64,000 bases of DNA, from the NCBI GenBank assembly GCA_035048485.1, contig CM068581.1, positions 10,181,430-10,245,429 of the forward strand. Direction: 5' to 3'. Shown here in pieces: positions 12,198 to 23,700 of the stretch; the stretch's first letter is position 1; the number at the start of each line of letters is the position of its first letter. A model generated the notes under the pieces. The model was not told the DNA's origin and did not search any database. It saw nothing but the letters and a program-made list of their open reading frames with translations. A program made the position numbers and the translations under genes. The stretch comes from Pteria penguin (lineage: Eukaryota; Mollusca; Bivalvia; Pterioida; Pteriidae).

Positions 12198-13846
12198 CAG
12201 GGTTCTCACTAGGGTTCTGAAATGGTGAGCCCCAGGACTCACCACTTTTGAAAATAGTGAGTCCCACCAAAATTTGTTGAGTCCCAATCTAAAAATGATG
12301 AGTCCCGAAGTAAACTTCAATATATATGGTTTTTTTTGTGTCTTGATAGGTGTATGTGCATATTATCTGTCTTTCATGCTAATTATGTGAATTAATTGTC
12401 AATAAATTTGATAGTTTTGTTGTTTAAGCATGAAAAGCAGATAATGTTCACATGATGTGTTCAAAACTCAATGTGTTCTACAATATCTCTTCAGTTACCT
12501 TCAACATAAGTGTGACACCACCCTAACAGACTGCTAAGCACTTGGCATAAAATGAAAAGATTCCTTTGATTAATTATTTATTTATTTCTTTGTAACAATC
12601 ACATAAAATGATAATTTATCAATCATGTTATAAACTGTCAAGCACTGTATCATATATAGCAAAAGAGGTTTTAAGGTCTAAGCACTACAAATAATTCTTA
12701 TGGAAAATCAAGTACTATCATACATTATATTATACATTATATACAGATAATAATCAAATCACATCATATCATAGCACATTGTTCACTTCCTACGGCTATG
12801 CATATCCATGAACTTCAGCGATTTCTCGGTGTTGAATTCACAGAGTGGTGGTCCGGCTTGCTGGATCCGCATCAGCTTGGTGGGTAGATGGGTTGGGTTG
12901 TTGATCAGTGAGTTGAGGATCTCGTCGCCGTATGTAAGGAATGAGTGGTCAGCAGGCATGTTGGCATTAATAAATTTACCGATTGTAACCCAAATTATGT
13001 TTAAACCAAGCTGTCGTTGCAATTTTGCAGTAACTGCTAATTTTAATAATGACCCATACAAACCGCCGAAGTCTTTAAGTATCATTAATATATTTAAGTG
13101 CGTTGAACTTAATTAATAGTAGGGCAATTTGAGGTTCAAATAAATCATTACGTATTCTGATGGCTAAACACATGCTTTTGTCCACCACTCTGAGATTCTT
13201 TAGACCCCCTATCAACTATAACTCGTAAAACAAATCATCTTGTATAGATGACCCTGAAATGTCAACACATTCAATCCTTTTTGTCCAGCGCGTGCCGATT
13301 AGACAGTGACAATCCAGGATATAGAAAACATGATAACAGTTGCATAAAGATATAGCAATTTCTTAGAGATTTTCATCACTAGTGAAACTAACTATGAAAA
13401 CAAAGACTCGTAATTTTTTTAAAATATATGCAATAAAGTGGTGTTTGAATCAACATGCCATTTTAGACAGTTGGTTTGGTATTAAATTTGTGATAGATTT
13501 CTGAAATTCCCGCCTATACATGTACAATGAGGTCTTTAATTCACCCTTATTCACTGTTAAATCTACGATTAGTGCGTTCGCCGGCGGCATCGTGGGCATG
13601 CAATAGGGTCGAGTGGACAATTTATATACTGCCGCCGACGGACTGCCCGAAGCGTTATCTCCCGCGGTTAATACAAATCAATTAATACACGGCTTACTCG
13701 GCGACACAGCACAATGTCATAAATTTATTAGCTGCGTGCGGGGGTAACACGGACGTGTCCCGGGGACTCACTACTTTTGAAAATCATGCGTCCCGGCTGA
13801 TTTTGACGTGTCAGGGACGCAAATACACACGTTAACGAGATCCCTG
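12198..13846 (-). mobile_element. hAT-like DNA transposon, 1.65 kb
   Basis: The left end reads CAGGGTTCTCACTA and the right end, on the opposite strand, CAGGGATCTCGTTA. Further inward both contain GGACTCAC-ACTTTTGAAAAT type blocks. The element is flanked on both sides by AGTCTA (12192-12197 and 13847-13852), a likely 6-bp target duplication. CAGGG termini and the transposase-like C-terminus at 12783 suggest the hAT superfamily, where 8-bp duplications are the rule but shorter ones are known. The central 13560-13760 part is unusually GC-rich. Confidence 0.55.
12783..13085 (-). pseudogene. hAT-like transposase C-terminus
   Basis: A 100-codon frame ending in TGA at 12783. The last 50 residues are GC-richer and coding-like: TYGDEILNSLINN, HLPTKLMRIQ, QAGPPLCEFNTEKSLKF and a basic end. 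The L-M-x-I-x-x-x-GPPL-x-EF pattern is like the end of ZNF862-type hAT transposases, after the dimerisation region. AATAAA lies about 200 nt downstream (near 12580, - strand). Upstream catalytic parts are absent or unrecognisable, so I call it a remnant. A host terminal exon is the alternative. Confidence 0.4.
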
Positions 13847-14159
13847 AGTCTATACCCAACCTGTAAATATATGCCAGTAGAATATGTTCGGTACATGTAT
13901 GCGTGTTTCCGGTACATTATACCGTAATTTTGGTAAATGTCTGTGTTTTCGGTAATCAGTATTACCCCATAGATTTCTGTAAACGACACCCGACAGGTTC
14001 CTAAAATTCCTGTGACCAGGCAGAACCGACTGGTGACAGGATGCTGCAAGAATTCGAGAACGGGAAGTAAATTCCAGAAAATCGAACATAAATTCTAAAA
14101 TTTAAAAAAACTATACATCTATTCATGAAACCGTCCTGGATTATGCCTTATTAACTAAC

Positions 14160-14204
14160 CTTTTCTTCTTCTGATGAGAGTCCCGAATCACTCGCCATCC
14201 TCAT
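14160..14204 (-). CDS. possible first coding exon of a divergent gene
   Basis: Reading - from ATG at 14204 (or the better-context ATG at 14198) gives a 15-residue Ser/Glu-rich start, MRMASDSGLSSEEEK, ending exactly at a plausible donor GTTAGT (14159-14154). It faces away from CDC34 with about 330 bp between the two starts, a typical bidirectional promoter layout. I could not find a matching second exon; the hAT-like element and other repeats fill the DNA beyond. The protein is not recognised. Confidence 0.35.
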
Positions 14205-14406
14205 CTGTTGCGGAAGTGAATGCGCAGGTGCTCTGCACTTCCGGTTATCGTAAAGTACATTTAGTGAATGATTTACAAGCATAGATTATTCTGTACTCAT
14301 GACATAAGTGAGAGAGATTTTTGCTTTACAGTTTCAAATGAATAAGCAAATAATTATTACATAAATCGTTTAGAACTGTTTTACAACACTAAGTTCGATA
14401 ACCTTA

Positions 14407-14414
14407 TGACGTCA
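14407..14414. promoter_or_regulatory. CRE palindrome TGACGTCA
   Basis: A perfect full cAMP-response-element/ATF palindrome 122 bp upstream of the CDC34 ATG, in the gap shared with the possible divergent exon. Seven bases downstream lies CGCCATATTG (14421-14430), a good match to the YY1 core in reverse. Both are common in short housekeeping promoters; function here is inferred from position only. Confidence 0.5.
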
Positions 14415-14535
14415 CGGATTCGCCATATTGTTCAGAGCGAGAGAAAAACAAAGGAAAACTACGAGCAGATTTGGATTTAACCAACTTTCCATCTCGTTTG
14501 AGGGAGACTAACTGAATCATTCATTGTCTTCAGAA

Positions 14536-14712
14536 ATGGCACAAAGTCCCATTGGCGGGGCAGTTAAGGCTTTACAACTAGAACTTAAGAAAATACTGGA
14601 AGAACCAGTAGAGGGATTTCGTGTAAAACTGATCAATGATGAAAGTTTGTTCGAGTGGGAAGTGGCTATATTCGGACCCCCAGGCACGTTATATGAGGGT
14701 GGATACTTCAAG
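14536..14712 (+). CDS. CDC34: CDC34 exon 1 (residues 1-59)
   Basis: Encodes the N-terminal helix and first strands of the UBC fold, including the conserved [19 protein letters not shown] block. It ends in a complete codon before donor GTGATT at 14713. Four codons upstream a TTG could extend the frame, but the ATG gives the family-typical start. Confidence 0.95.
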
Positions 14713-17700
14713 GTGATTTTTGAAAAAAAAAATCAGTAATTAGTGTAATTTATTGTTTTAATTGTGTTTCCTAGCATACAGTTGACAACAAAATATTTTG
14801 ATTCTAAAAATAGCCATTGACATGTTTACATCTGTCAGCTGGTTTATTAACTCTATTACTACACAAAGGGTATGCCTAAATGAAGAACACTGATGAAAAC
14901 TAGTTATACACAAAAGAAAACAAGGTTTCATTTGATATGGGTATTCAAAATTGAAAAATAATTTGATATTTGAATAAAGGGGGATCATACGATTCTCAAA
15001 ATATATAGTTTATAAGGATTTAGTCTTAGAAAAATAGTTTTGTTGATATTTGAAAAATTCTGTATTTATCCGCCATGTTGTGCATATAATTAAGCCACAT
15101 TGAAATACATGTCATCTTATTTTATCGATATCATACAAATTCAAAATATACATGTATGGATTATTTTGGTTACACTTATTTTAAATATATAAAATTTTTA
15201 ATGAATATTGTAATTTAATACACACAAGTTGCGCGTTACGAAAGAAATATAATCTACAATACCTATAACTTCTTATATTATCAATTTGGATTTCTATTTG
15301 TCAGCATATATATTTTAAGATATTTAGATTCGAATTCTTAGCTACCAAATAAAATAAATAATTTTTTTTTCAAATACTGTATTTACTCGAATATAATACG
15401 CACCCGAGTATAATACGCACCCCCAACAATGACCTCGAAATTCATGAAAAAACGTCTAACTCCTTGTATAATACGCAGTAGAAAAATGCAAAACAAGATG
15501 TCAATTTTGTGTTGATACTGCAAGACCGCGAGCTGAATTTGCTTTGCCGTATACCTGTTACAGTGTAATCGCGCAACGTGTATTATTATCAAAAGCAGCA
15601 CAGAACGACCAGCCTTGAATGAATGAGTGTTATCCAAACTGTTGATGCTCGTGCCGTTACGGTCAAGTAGTTTCACCTGTTGCGTAACAATCGATTAACC
15701 AATTAAGGATATATCATTATATTACCGGTACAATCTGCTTATCAGAAACCATCGCTAAATAACACAGCCCAAGTATTCTATCATGTAGACACTGTAGACA
15801 CTACTCCTGTTATCGCCAGGTCATTTACTACGGGAAGCAGACAGTATACAGACAATAGATATATCTCACGCCTCGTGGGTTTGATTGATGGCTTTAGATA
15901 CTTTAACGGACACACGCACCCCGCTAAATCCGCCACTGAAGCTTAAAAGCATGGAAAAGAAGTTCCAGATTTCTAACCCTATGTATAACAGCAGTGAGAA
16001 AATGAGGGGTCAAATTGGCGAAAAAAAAGTGCGTATTATATTCGAGTAAATACGGTATGTGTAGAACTCTTACCCATGTGAATGTTTCTTTATCCTATGA
16101 CGTGGACGTTGTTTTACTTCAGGATCCATGTAGTTTTATTATTAATATATAATCGTTTTTGTAAGGTTTTTAACCAGTATATATGTAGATAGATTAATGT
16201 TATAATAATGATGTAAATGTAGAATTCTTAGACAATCATTGTTTTGAATGTTTCCGGATCCTACAACATGGATGTGGTTCTAATTTCCATATATTTGAAT
16301 TTTTAGAACAGTGTATCAGATTGGGCATTTCATATTTTAATATTTTACTAAAGTGATTGTTTTCATAATTTATTTTTATTCATTCAACAAATCTACCAGT
16401 TATGAAGTTTCTAAATAGTCCTCCAAAGTGAAGTCTGGTACAGTAAAAGTAAATGGATTGATTGATTGATTTTTGTTTAACGTCTCACCACAAATATTTC
16501 ACGTACATGTATATGGTGACGGCATCTGCCTGATGCGGGGCATACAAATTTTGACCTTTGCAACGGACCCACCCGAAGCTTTGAGGGATCTTTAACGTGC
16601 CATGCATACCACAACATGGGGCCTCAGTTTCTACTGTCTCATCCAAAAGACAAGACACCAGCATGACCAGAGCGGGAATAGAATCCCGGCCTCCCAATCA
16701 GGAGTCCAGCGCGATACCACTAGGCCATGCTGGCTTACAATAAAAGTAAAAGAACACAAACACCCTTTACTGTTTTTTAAACGAAACATGTGCTTTTTGC
16801 AAGAAAAAATTGCAAGTTACACATGGTTGTGCAAGAACGCCAGATTTACATGCTTTACCCATTACTACGAGTAAGCGAATGATTAAAGAATCAAATTTTT
16901 GTGGTTCTTATATTTTTTGGAATCATTTGCTGACTTTAATCTTTATCAAAGAATTTCATTCCAACTTAAATTATTTGCATATATATGATATAAAATAAAT
17001 AAAGATATTATTAAAAGCTTTAAAATGAGTAAATATCATAAGAATAATAGTATTTTAATAGATATATTTATAGGAGTTAATAAATAAAGTTGTCGATATC
17101 ATGTTTATATAAGTCTAATTACATGTATTTCAATATGGCGTATATACGCACAGCGTACATGTAGCACGTAAATAAAGAATTTTTCAAATATCAATAAAAC
17201 TATTATTCTAAGACTAAACCCAAATAAACTACATATACATGTATATATTTTTGGAATCGTGTGATCCTCTTTTATCAAAATATCAAATCATTTTTCAATT
17301 TTGACCACCCTTTTCGAAATCAAATCTTTTTTTCTATTGTGTATAATTAGTTTTCTTTAGTGTTCTTCATTTAGGCGCACCGCTACACAAAGCATTTCAT
17401 ACAGATATTGTTGATGAATGTGGCTGAATTTATATCTGTTTTGATTTTAACAACAATGTTCAATGACAAGTTTGATATTTAGAATGTCTTTGAAATTTTG
17501 AATTATTATTAATAATATTTCACTTTTATATACTGGCTGGGGGCAACCTCTCATCTGAGAGACAATCACTCAAATGAATAACTATCTCTCTTTTCATTAA
17601 TCAAGTTCAAGTACTAAAAATTGAAATTTTGGAAGTATAATTTGAAATTCAATTACAAAACAAGTTGACGTTTTTAACTTACTGTTTTGGAGTTTATAGC

Positions 17701-20700
17701 TGCAAAATGTTGCAAAATGGTAAGTTGAAAAGGTCAAGTTGTTATGTATTTTATGTTCAGTATATTATGAAGATGTGCCCTTTTAAGTTTAAGTCAAAAT
17801 TTTGAAACTTAAATTTTTTAGTACTTGTTTACTTCTGTTCATTCCTTGAAATTGATTACTGAAAACAGTGCTACATGTAGTTACTCATTCAAGTTATTAT
17901 CTCTCAGTCTCAAATGAGAGGTTGCCCCCAACCTAAGATATGTAATACTGATGATACTAATGAATTCTTGAAGTGGAGACGTCTCTGTTTGTATTGGTCT
18001 TTGTAGGTACCTGATGAGTATGGTAAGGATGCTTGAGGTAAAATCCTGGGAAAGGGTTTTGCTCATAAAATACAACCAGAAATATGGAAAATGTGTATTC
18101 AGAATTTACTTGTTTGAAAGATGAAATATTTTGATTATTCCTTTTTACCCAAATTCCTCCAGGAATATGCATTGCTCTCTATGATTAAGTCAGATGCTTT
18201 ACCCCAAATGTTCCAAATGTTTGTTGTCAAAAGACAGGAAGTCCAACTTTGAGAATGCCTAGGGAGAAATGATCTTGACTGTATGATAGCTTATGAACTG
18301 TACATTATTAGACCAGTGCTGTGAAAAAATTCTGACCTCTCCAATATTATAAATGAAAATTTGGACTCTTTAAGTGTTTGAAATATTTTGTTTATTATAT
18401 TCCCCATCCAAAGAATACATCCAAATGATATGAGACCTCAGCTTTATTCTACTTGTAGATGAAAGACTTCCAGTTGCACTGAATTTACAAATTAAACCTT
18501 CAAGTTTAAAAAAAGTTAATTAATGTCAGATGATGAAGATCTCATTAAAACATTTATTAAATATTGTGATATCTTTATTAAACAGCCATGAAACATTGGA
18601 TATCCATGAATAAATATGTACAGTCATTACATGAAGATATCAAAGTACCAAATGTATCATTATATATTGGTAGTTTTACATTTGTAGCAGTTTGTTGGTT
18701 ATTCTCTGTGGAAATGAGATTTCTGGCATGGCATGTATATGTACAACAACAGCTAAAGGCCTTCTCCTCTAAGTTGTTTCATAACCATACATTCATTATC
18801 TTTCATTATCATGCTAGTATTGTACACATTAACCACTCCCATGGCTACTCGCTGTATAATTATCACTCATTTAGAAATTATACCATATAGTTTGTGCTAC
18901 CTTGTGTTAGTATTTTACCTTGACTGTTTATTTTTCTTTTAGGCACATATGAAATTTCCACATGACTACCCCTATAATCCACCAAGTGTCAAGTTTATTT
19001 CAAAGATGTGGCATCCCAATGTATATGAAGTAAGATAATAGTGTTACAAATTTATTTCATGATACACTGGTAGTTTTATATTATATCCTCAGCCAACTAA
19101 GGAGTATTTACCACTACCATAGTGTCCGTCTCCCATAGTTTTATGCGTCATTTAGTTAATATTCATAGAGACAAAACTACAAATAAGTTGATTGTTTAAC
19201 AAAATTATTTCTTTGAAAATTCGTAATATGGAAGTATGTATGAGAGCTTACAATTACTATGAACATTATTACATTATCATTCATATTAGGTAATAAAATT
19301 AACCAAAGCTTACATTGGGGAGGGAATCACCCAGTGTGTCTGCTGTCTCTCTGTCTGTCCATCTGTCTTTCTGTCTGTGTGTAAATGCAGACTTGTGACA
19401 GCAACTCCCCCAAAACTGTGTTATGGATTTCAATAAAATATTGCAGAAACATTATCTTGTCATCTCAGGTCCTCTTGACTTGTTCAATAATTTTCAATGA
19501 AGCTTTCTGTAAAAAAGATCACAATTTGTTGATTTGCATGAGGGAAGGGGATTGCTCTCCAAAACATTTTGTTGTTGACTTTGTTGCAATGGAAGGTCTT
19601 TGTCCTATCAAGAAAGTTCTGGTTTTCAATTGTCATTGCAAGCCTGTCTTTAGAAATCCAAGGTACATGTACATGTAAGGTACAATGTACATTAGTTCAC
19701 TCTGTCTCTCCTTAATTCTCCTTAATATTGATAAGGTTGAATATGTTTAGAATTAAAACATTTATTTACTAAATTTTGAAATAGAACTTTTGACAAGTCT
19801 TTTATACATTAATTAGTACATTAAGATTTACATCAAATTTGCATTATTACATGTACCTATAGCAATTTAAAAGAAATTAGCTCGGACAGAAGTCAAATGT
19901 TTCACGAAGCATAAAAACTGTAAACTTGCTTCTCTACATTGAATAAATCAAGACAATGAAACGAAAGTTTGTGAAAAAAAATTAAGTCAGAATTCTTTTT
20001 TATTATATTAAATGTTGTTCAGGTGTTTTGGTTGAAAATGAACTGAAAGTACATGTAGTTGATACGGTCCCCCTATCAAACTGATTAGGTAATTCAATTT
20101 TGTTTTTCTTAAATTATGTCATAAGTTGTGATATATGTATACATTCTTTGTAAATCATTAAGTAGTGGTACTAATTATTGTACATGTATACAAGACTTAT
20201 CAAAATTGTATTTTTCTATGTAGGTACATGTAGCTAGTGATCTTTGAGTAAATACCTATCAACTTCATCTTTTTCACATATTTTTGTATCATTGTCTTGA
20301 TTTATTCAATGAAGAGAAGTAAGTTCAGGGATTGTATTATTCTTAAAGATTTTGGGGGGGGGGATGGGGAGCTTGAATCATCATGTCTGTTTGTCTGTCC
20401 AAGTGCTTATCTCTTAAATTGTTTATTAGAATTTTATCGTATTTCTCACAAATATCCCTTGGGACTTTAGGACAAAGGTCACTCAAAGTAATTTCTGCAA
20501 GGTTAAGGTTACTTAGCAGATATCCCTTAATTATCGGAAAAGAGCTTTTATTTTTTAGGTCTTTCGTCAGAATTGAATCACATTTCACACATATATTCCT
20601 TGGGACAGGCACTTAAGGTCATTTCTGAAAGGTAAAGGTAACTCAGAAAATAGAAATTGAATACCGGAAAAGGTCATATAATTGAGTGAATTTTCAATCG

Positions 20701-23700
20701 GCAGTGATCACACTTTACACAAATGTAAATTACCTCTTTGAACAACTGGATAAAGCAGTGATGGAAATTGGCGGTCTGGTCCCCCAACACCTCTAATCTT
20801 ACTCACCCATGTGGCAAGTAAAACTAAAAAAATTACAGGTTAAAAAACGCTCATCAAGTTCATTTTTCGAATCCAAATTGTGGGAACATGTTCCACCATT
20901 TTATAAAATATACTTGGTAGTATTTATCAATAGATCTTAATCATTCAGAGTTTTAAAAAATAATCTTGTCTGCCTTTGTCTAATTTTAACGTATTGGTCA
21001 CCTTGGTCTTTAGTGATATGGACTTGAGATATTTTTAAGGTGTCTCTTGCTCCTCAGAGAAATGAAAAAAGACTCTGAATGATTAAGAAAATAAAGAATA
21101 CCAAAAACAGTTTGTAAAAAATTAATGGAGCCGTCATTTTTCACTGAATGATTAACAAAACAAAGAATACCAAAAACAGTATGTAAAAAATTAATGGAGC
21201 TGTCATTTTTCACTGGATTGGATTAAGTCCAAACCAGGGCTGGTAAATGAAAAAGAAGTACTGGGCATAATTTGTACATTTGTTCTGTAGCAAACATTCA
21301 CAATCAGAAGATAACTATTTCATGGTAGGTTGTAGTAGTTTTAAATTTGATAGTGTGATTAAACTCCAAAGCAAACTGCGCCTCAGATATCTCTAAATTG
21401 CAAAAAGTCATTCTTGTCAACATCCAAGAGAAATCTTACCCAGTTAGAGTGGGTACAATTTCTTTGAAGATATTGTACCAAGGATATGATTTCACTTGAG
21501 AATTTGTACCCTGATTACCATGCTTTACTATTTGATTACTCATAAATTATAAGGCATTTCCTCTATATATTTTTGTATTGACATATTGAAATGTTTGGTA
21601 GGAGAAATTATTTTATTTTATGCCTTTATAAAGAAATGCCAACAGTTATAACACAAAACAGTGTTCTTTGATAAATTATTAAACTAGGGCTGAATGAACA
21701 AGCCTAACTTTTTTTTATAGCTGTTCTAATAATTGCAATAGCATATTTGATTATTATCTGGACAGATCAAATAGCATTGTTAATGTTTGTAAATTTATTT
21801 GATATAATAACAGTTTTTCTTTCAAATGTGTATATACATGTATTTTGCAGGTTTGTATATTTTATGTAATGGTCACTTAGTATGTTTTGATTTGACCTCA
21901 GACTTTACAGAAACTCTAAGGTTGGCTTTATCTTTTGAGCCTTAAGAGATATGACTTTCATATTTCTCATACAGATTTCTCTTGATTGATCAATGCTAGA
22001 ATGCTGTGGTGTTATTTTTGGTTCAATTCTGAGATAAAGTATTTGAAAAAGTGTAATCTCATTTGAGAATATTCTAAAAATTTGTAAATTTTGCTTGTGT
22101 TCATGTGAGCGATATAGGCCCATTTGGGCTTCTTTTGATATATAGAGCATTAGCATTACAATTTCTTTTAACATGAAAAGTGACATGTCAAATTACTGAA
22201 AAGAAACTCAAAACTTTAGAAAAGCTTATACAATATGCACTGATTAGAAGCACACATAGCCTATATTCTGCCTTGTTGAGAAAATATGCATTGGTATGTG
22301 TTTCTGTTGTATGACAATAAACATTTATCAATAATATCATTGCTGCAATTTTCAAAATGTCATGATGTTTCTGTAATAGAATGGAGATGTGTGTATATCG
22401 ATCCTTCATCCTCCGGTTGATGACCCTCAGAGTGGAGAACTACCATCAGAGAGGTGGAATCCAACACAAAATGTCAGGTATGTGCCTCTCTTATTAGTTC
22501 TCCGTAATATTTTTCTATGTATTTGTATCTTCTATCCAAATCTTAGTAGTAATTTAAGAGCTTTGTATATTACAGGGATCTTTTCAATGGGTACCAAAGC
22601 CAGTAATTTGGTGACTTTCATGTTATACAACGTCATATAGGTTCCTCTGGGGGATACAGTTTTCATGTATTACTTTTAAGTTTTTTTTTTTTTTTTTATC
22701 AATAAAGCATTTCCTTGCTGTCACATATGAACAAATATTGATGTAAAACTTGCAACACTGAATTCTTGTAATTCATTTTATTCATTTATCCTTAAAATCT
22801 TTTGACAAATATTGATTACGTGTGTTTACAAAGATGATAACATGACCATGGTCAAGTACATTACTGACTACCCAAGGCAAATTCTCAGCCCCAAAATATG
22901 TTGTTTATAAATCCAGGGAGTGGGAGGTAAAGCTGGAATCTTTGTCAGGAAAGGGTCTACATGCAGTTTATTAAAGATCTCTTGCTGACTATAGTTACGA
23001 GGATTGGTTAAAAGTAACTAACTGCCACTAGTGAGGAAATTTATTCAAAGATCACTAACTGCCTATGGTGACAGTGTTTAGTCAAAGATCACTAGCTACC
23101 AATAGTGACAGTATTTAATGAAAGATCACTGGTTGCCTACGGTGACAGTGTTTAGTCACAAATCATAAGCAACCCATAGTGAGAGATGTTTAGTTAAATA
23201 TCACTATCAGACTGTCTGTCTGTAGAGATCATCACTTTAGTCAAAGATCACTAGCTGCCTATAGTGAGTGTTTAGTCAAAGATCACTGTCTGTAGTGATG
23301 GTGTTTAGTCAAAGATCACTAGCTGCCTGCAGTGAGTGTTTAGTCAAAGATCATTGTCTGTCTATAGTGACAGTATTTAATCAAAGATCACTAACTGTCT
23401 ACGGTTACAGTTTTTAGTAACAGATCATGAGCAACCCATAATGACAATGTTTAGTCAAAGATCACTAACTGTCTATACATGTAGTGATGCTGTTTAGTCA
23501 AAGAGCACTGCCTTTCTATACATGTAGTGATGGTGTTTAGTCAAAGATCACTGTCTGTCTATACATGTAGTGATGGTGTTTAGTCAAAGAGCACTGTCTG
23601 TCTATAGTGACGGTGTTTAGTCAAAGATCACTGTCGGTCTATACATGTAGTGATGGTGTTTAGTCAAAGATCACTGTCTGTCTATACATGTAGTGATGGT

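Larger units (their letters stand above)
14713..18942 (+). other. CDC34: CDC34 intron 1
   Basis: A 4230-bp intron from GTGATT to the acceptor TTTTCTTTTAG. It contains an inverted repeat pair (14871-15136 with 17092-17375), a Tc1/mariner MITE, a SINE and a 400-bp foldback. A 100-codon open frame at 18588-18890 has no recognisable motif and is treated as chance. Confidence 0.9.

Noticed and set aside
14524..14535. Upstream TTG start for CDC34 adding four residues
   Set aside because: The ATG at 14536 has a good context and gives the family-typical N-terminus.
18588..18890. 100-codon gene in CDC34 intron 1
   Set aside because: No motif, His/Tyr-rich low-information sequence, no sign of splicing to neighbours.
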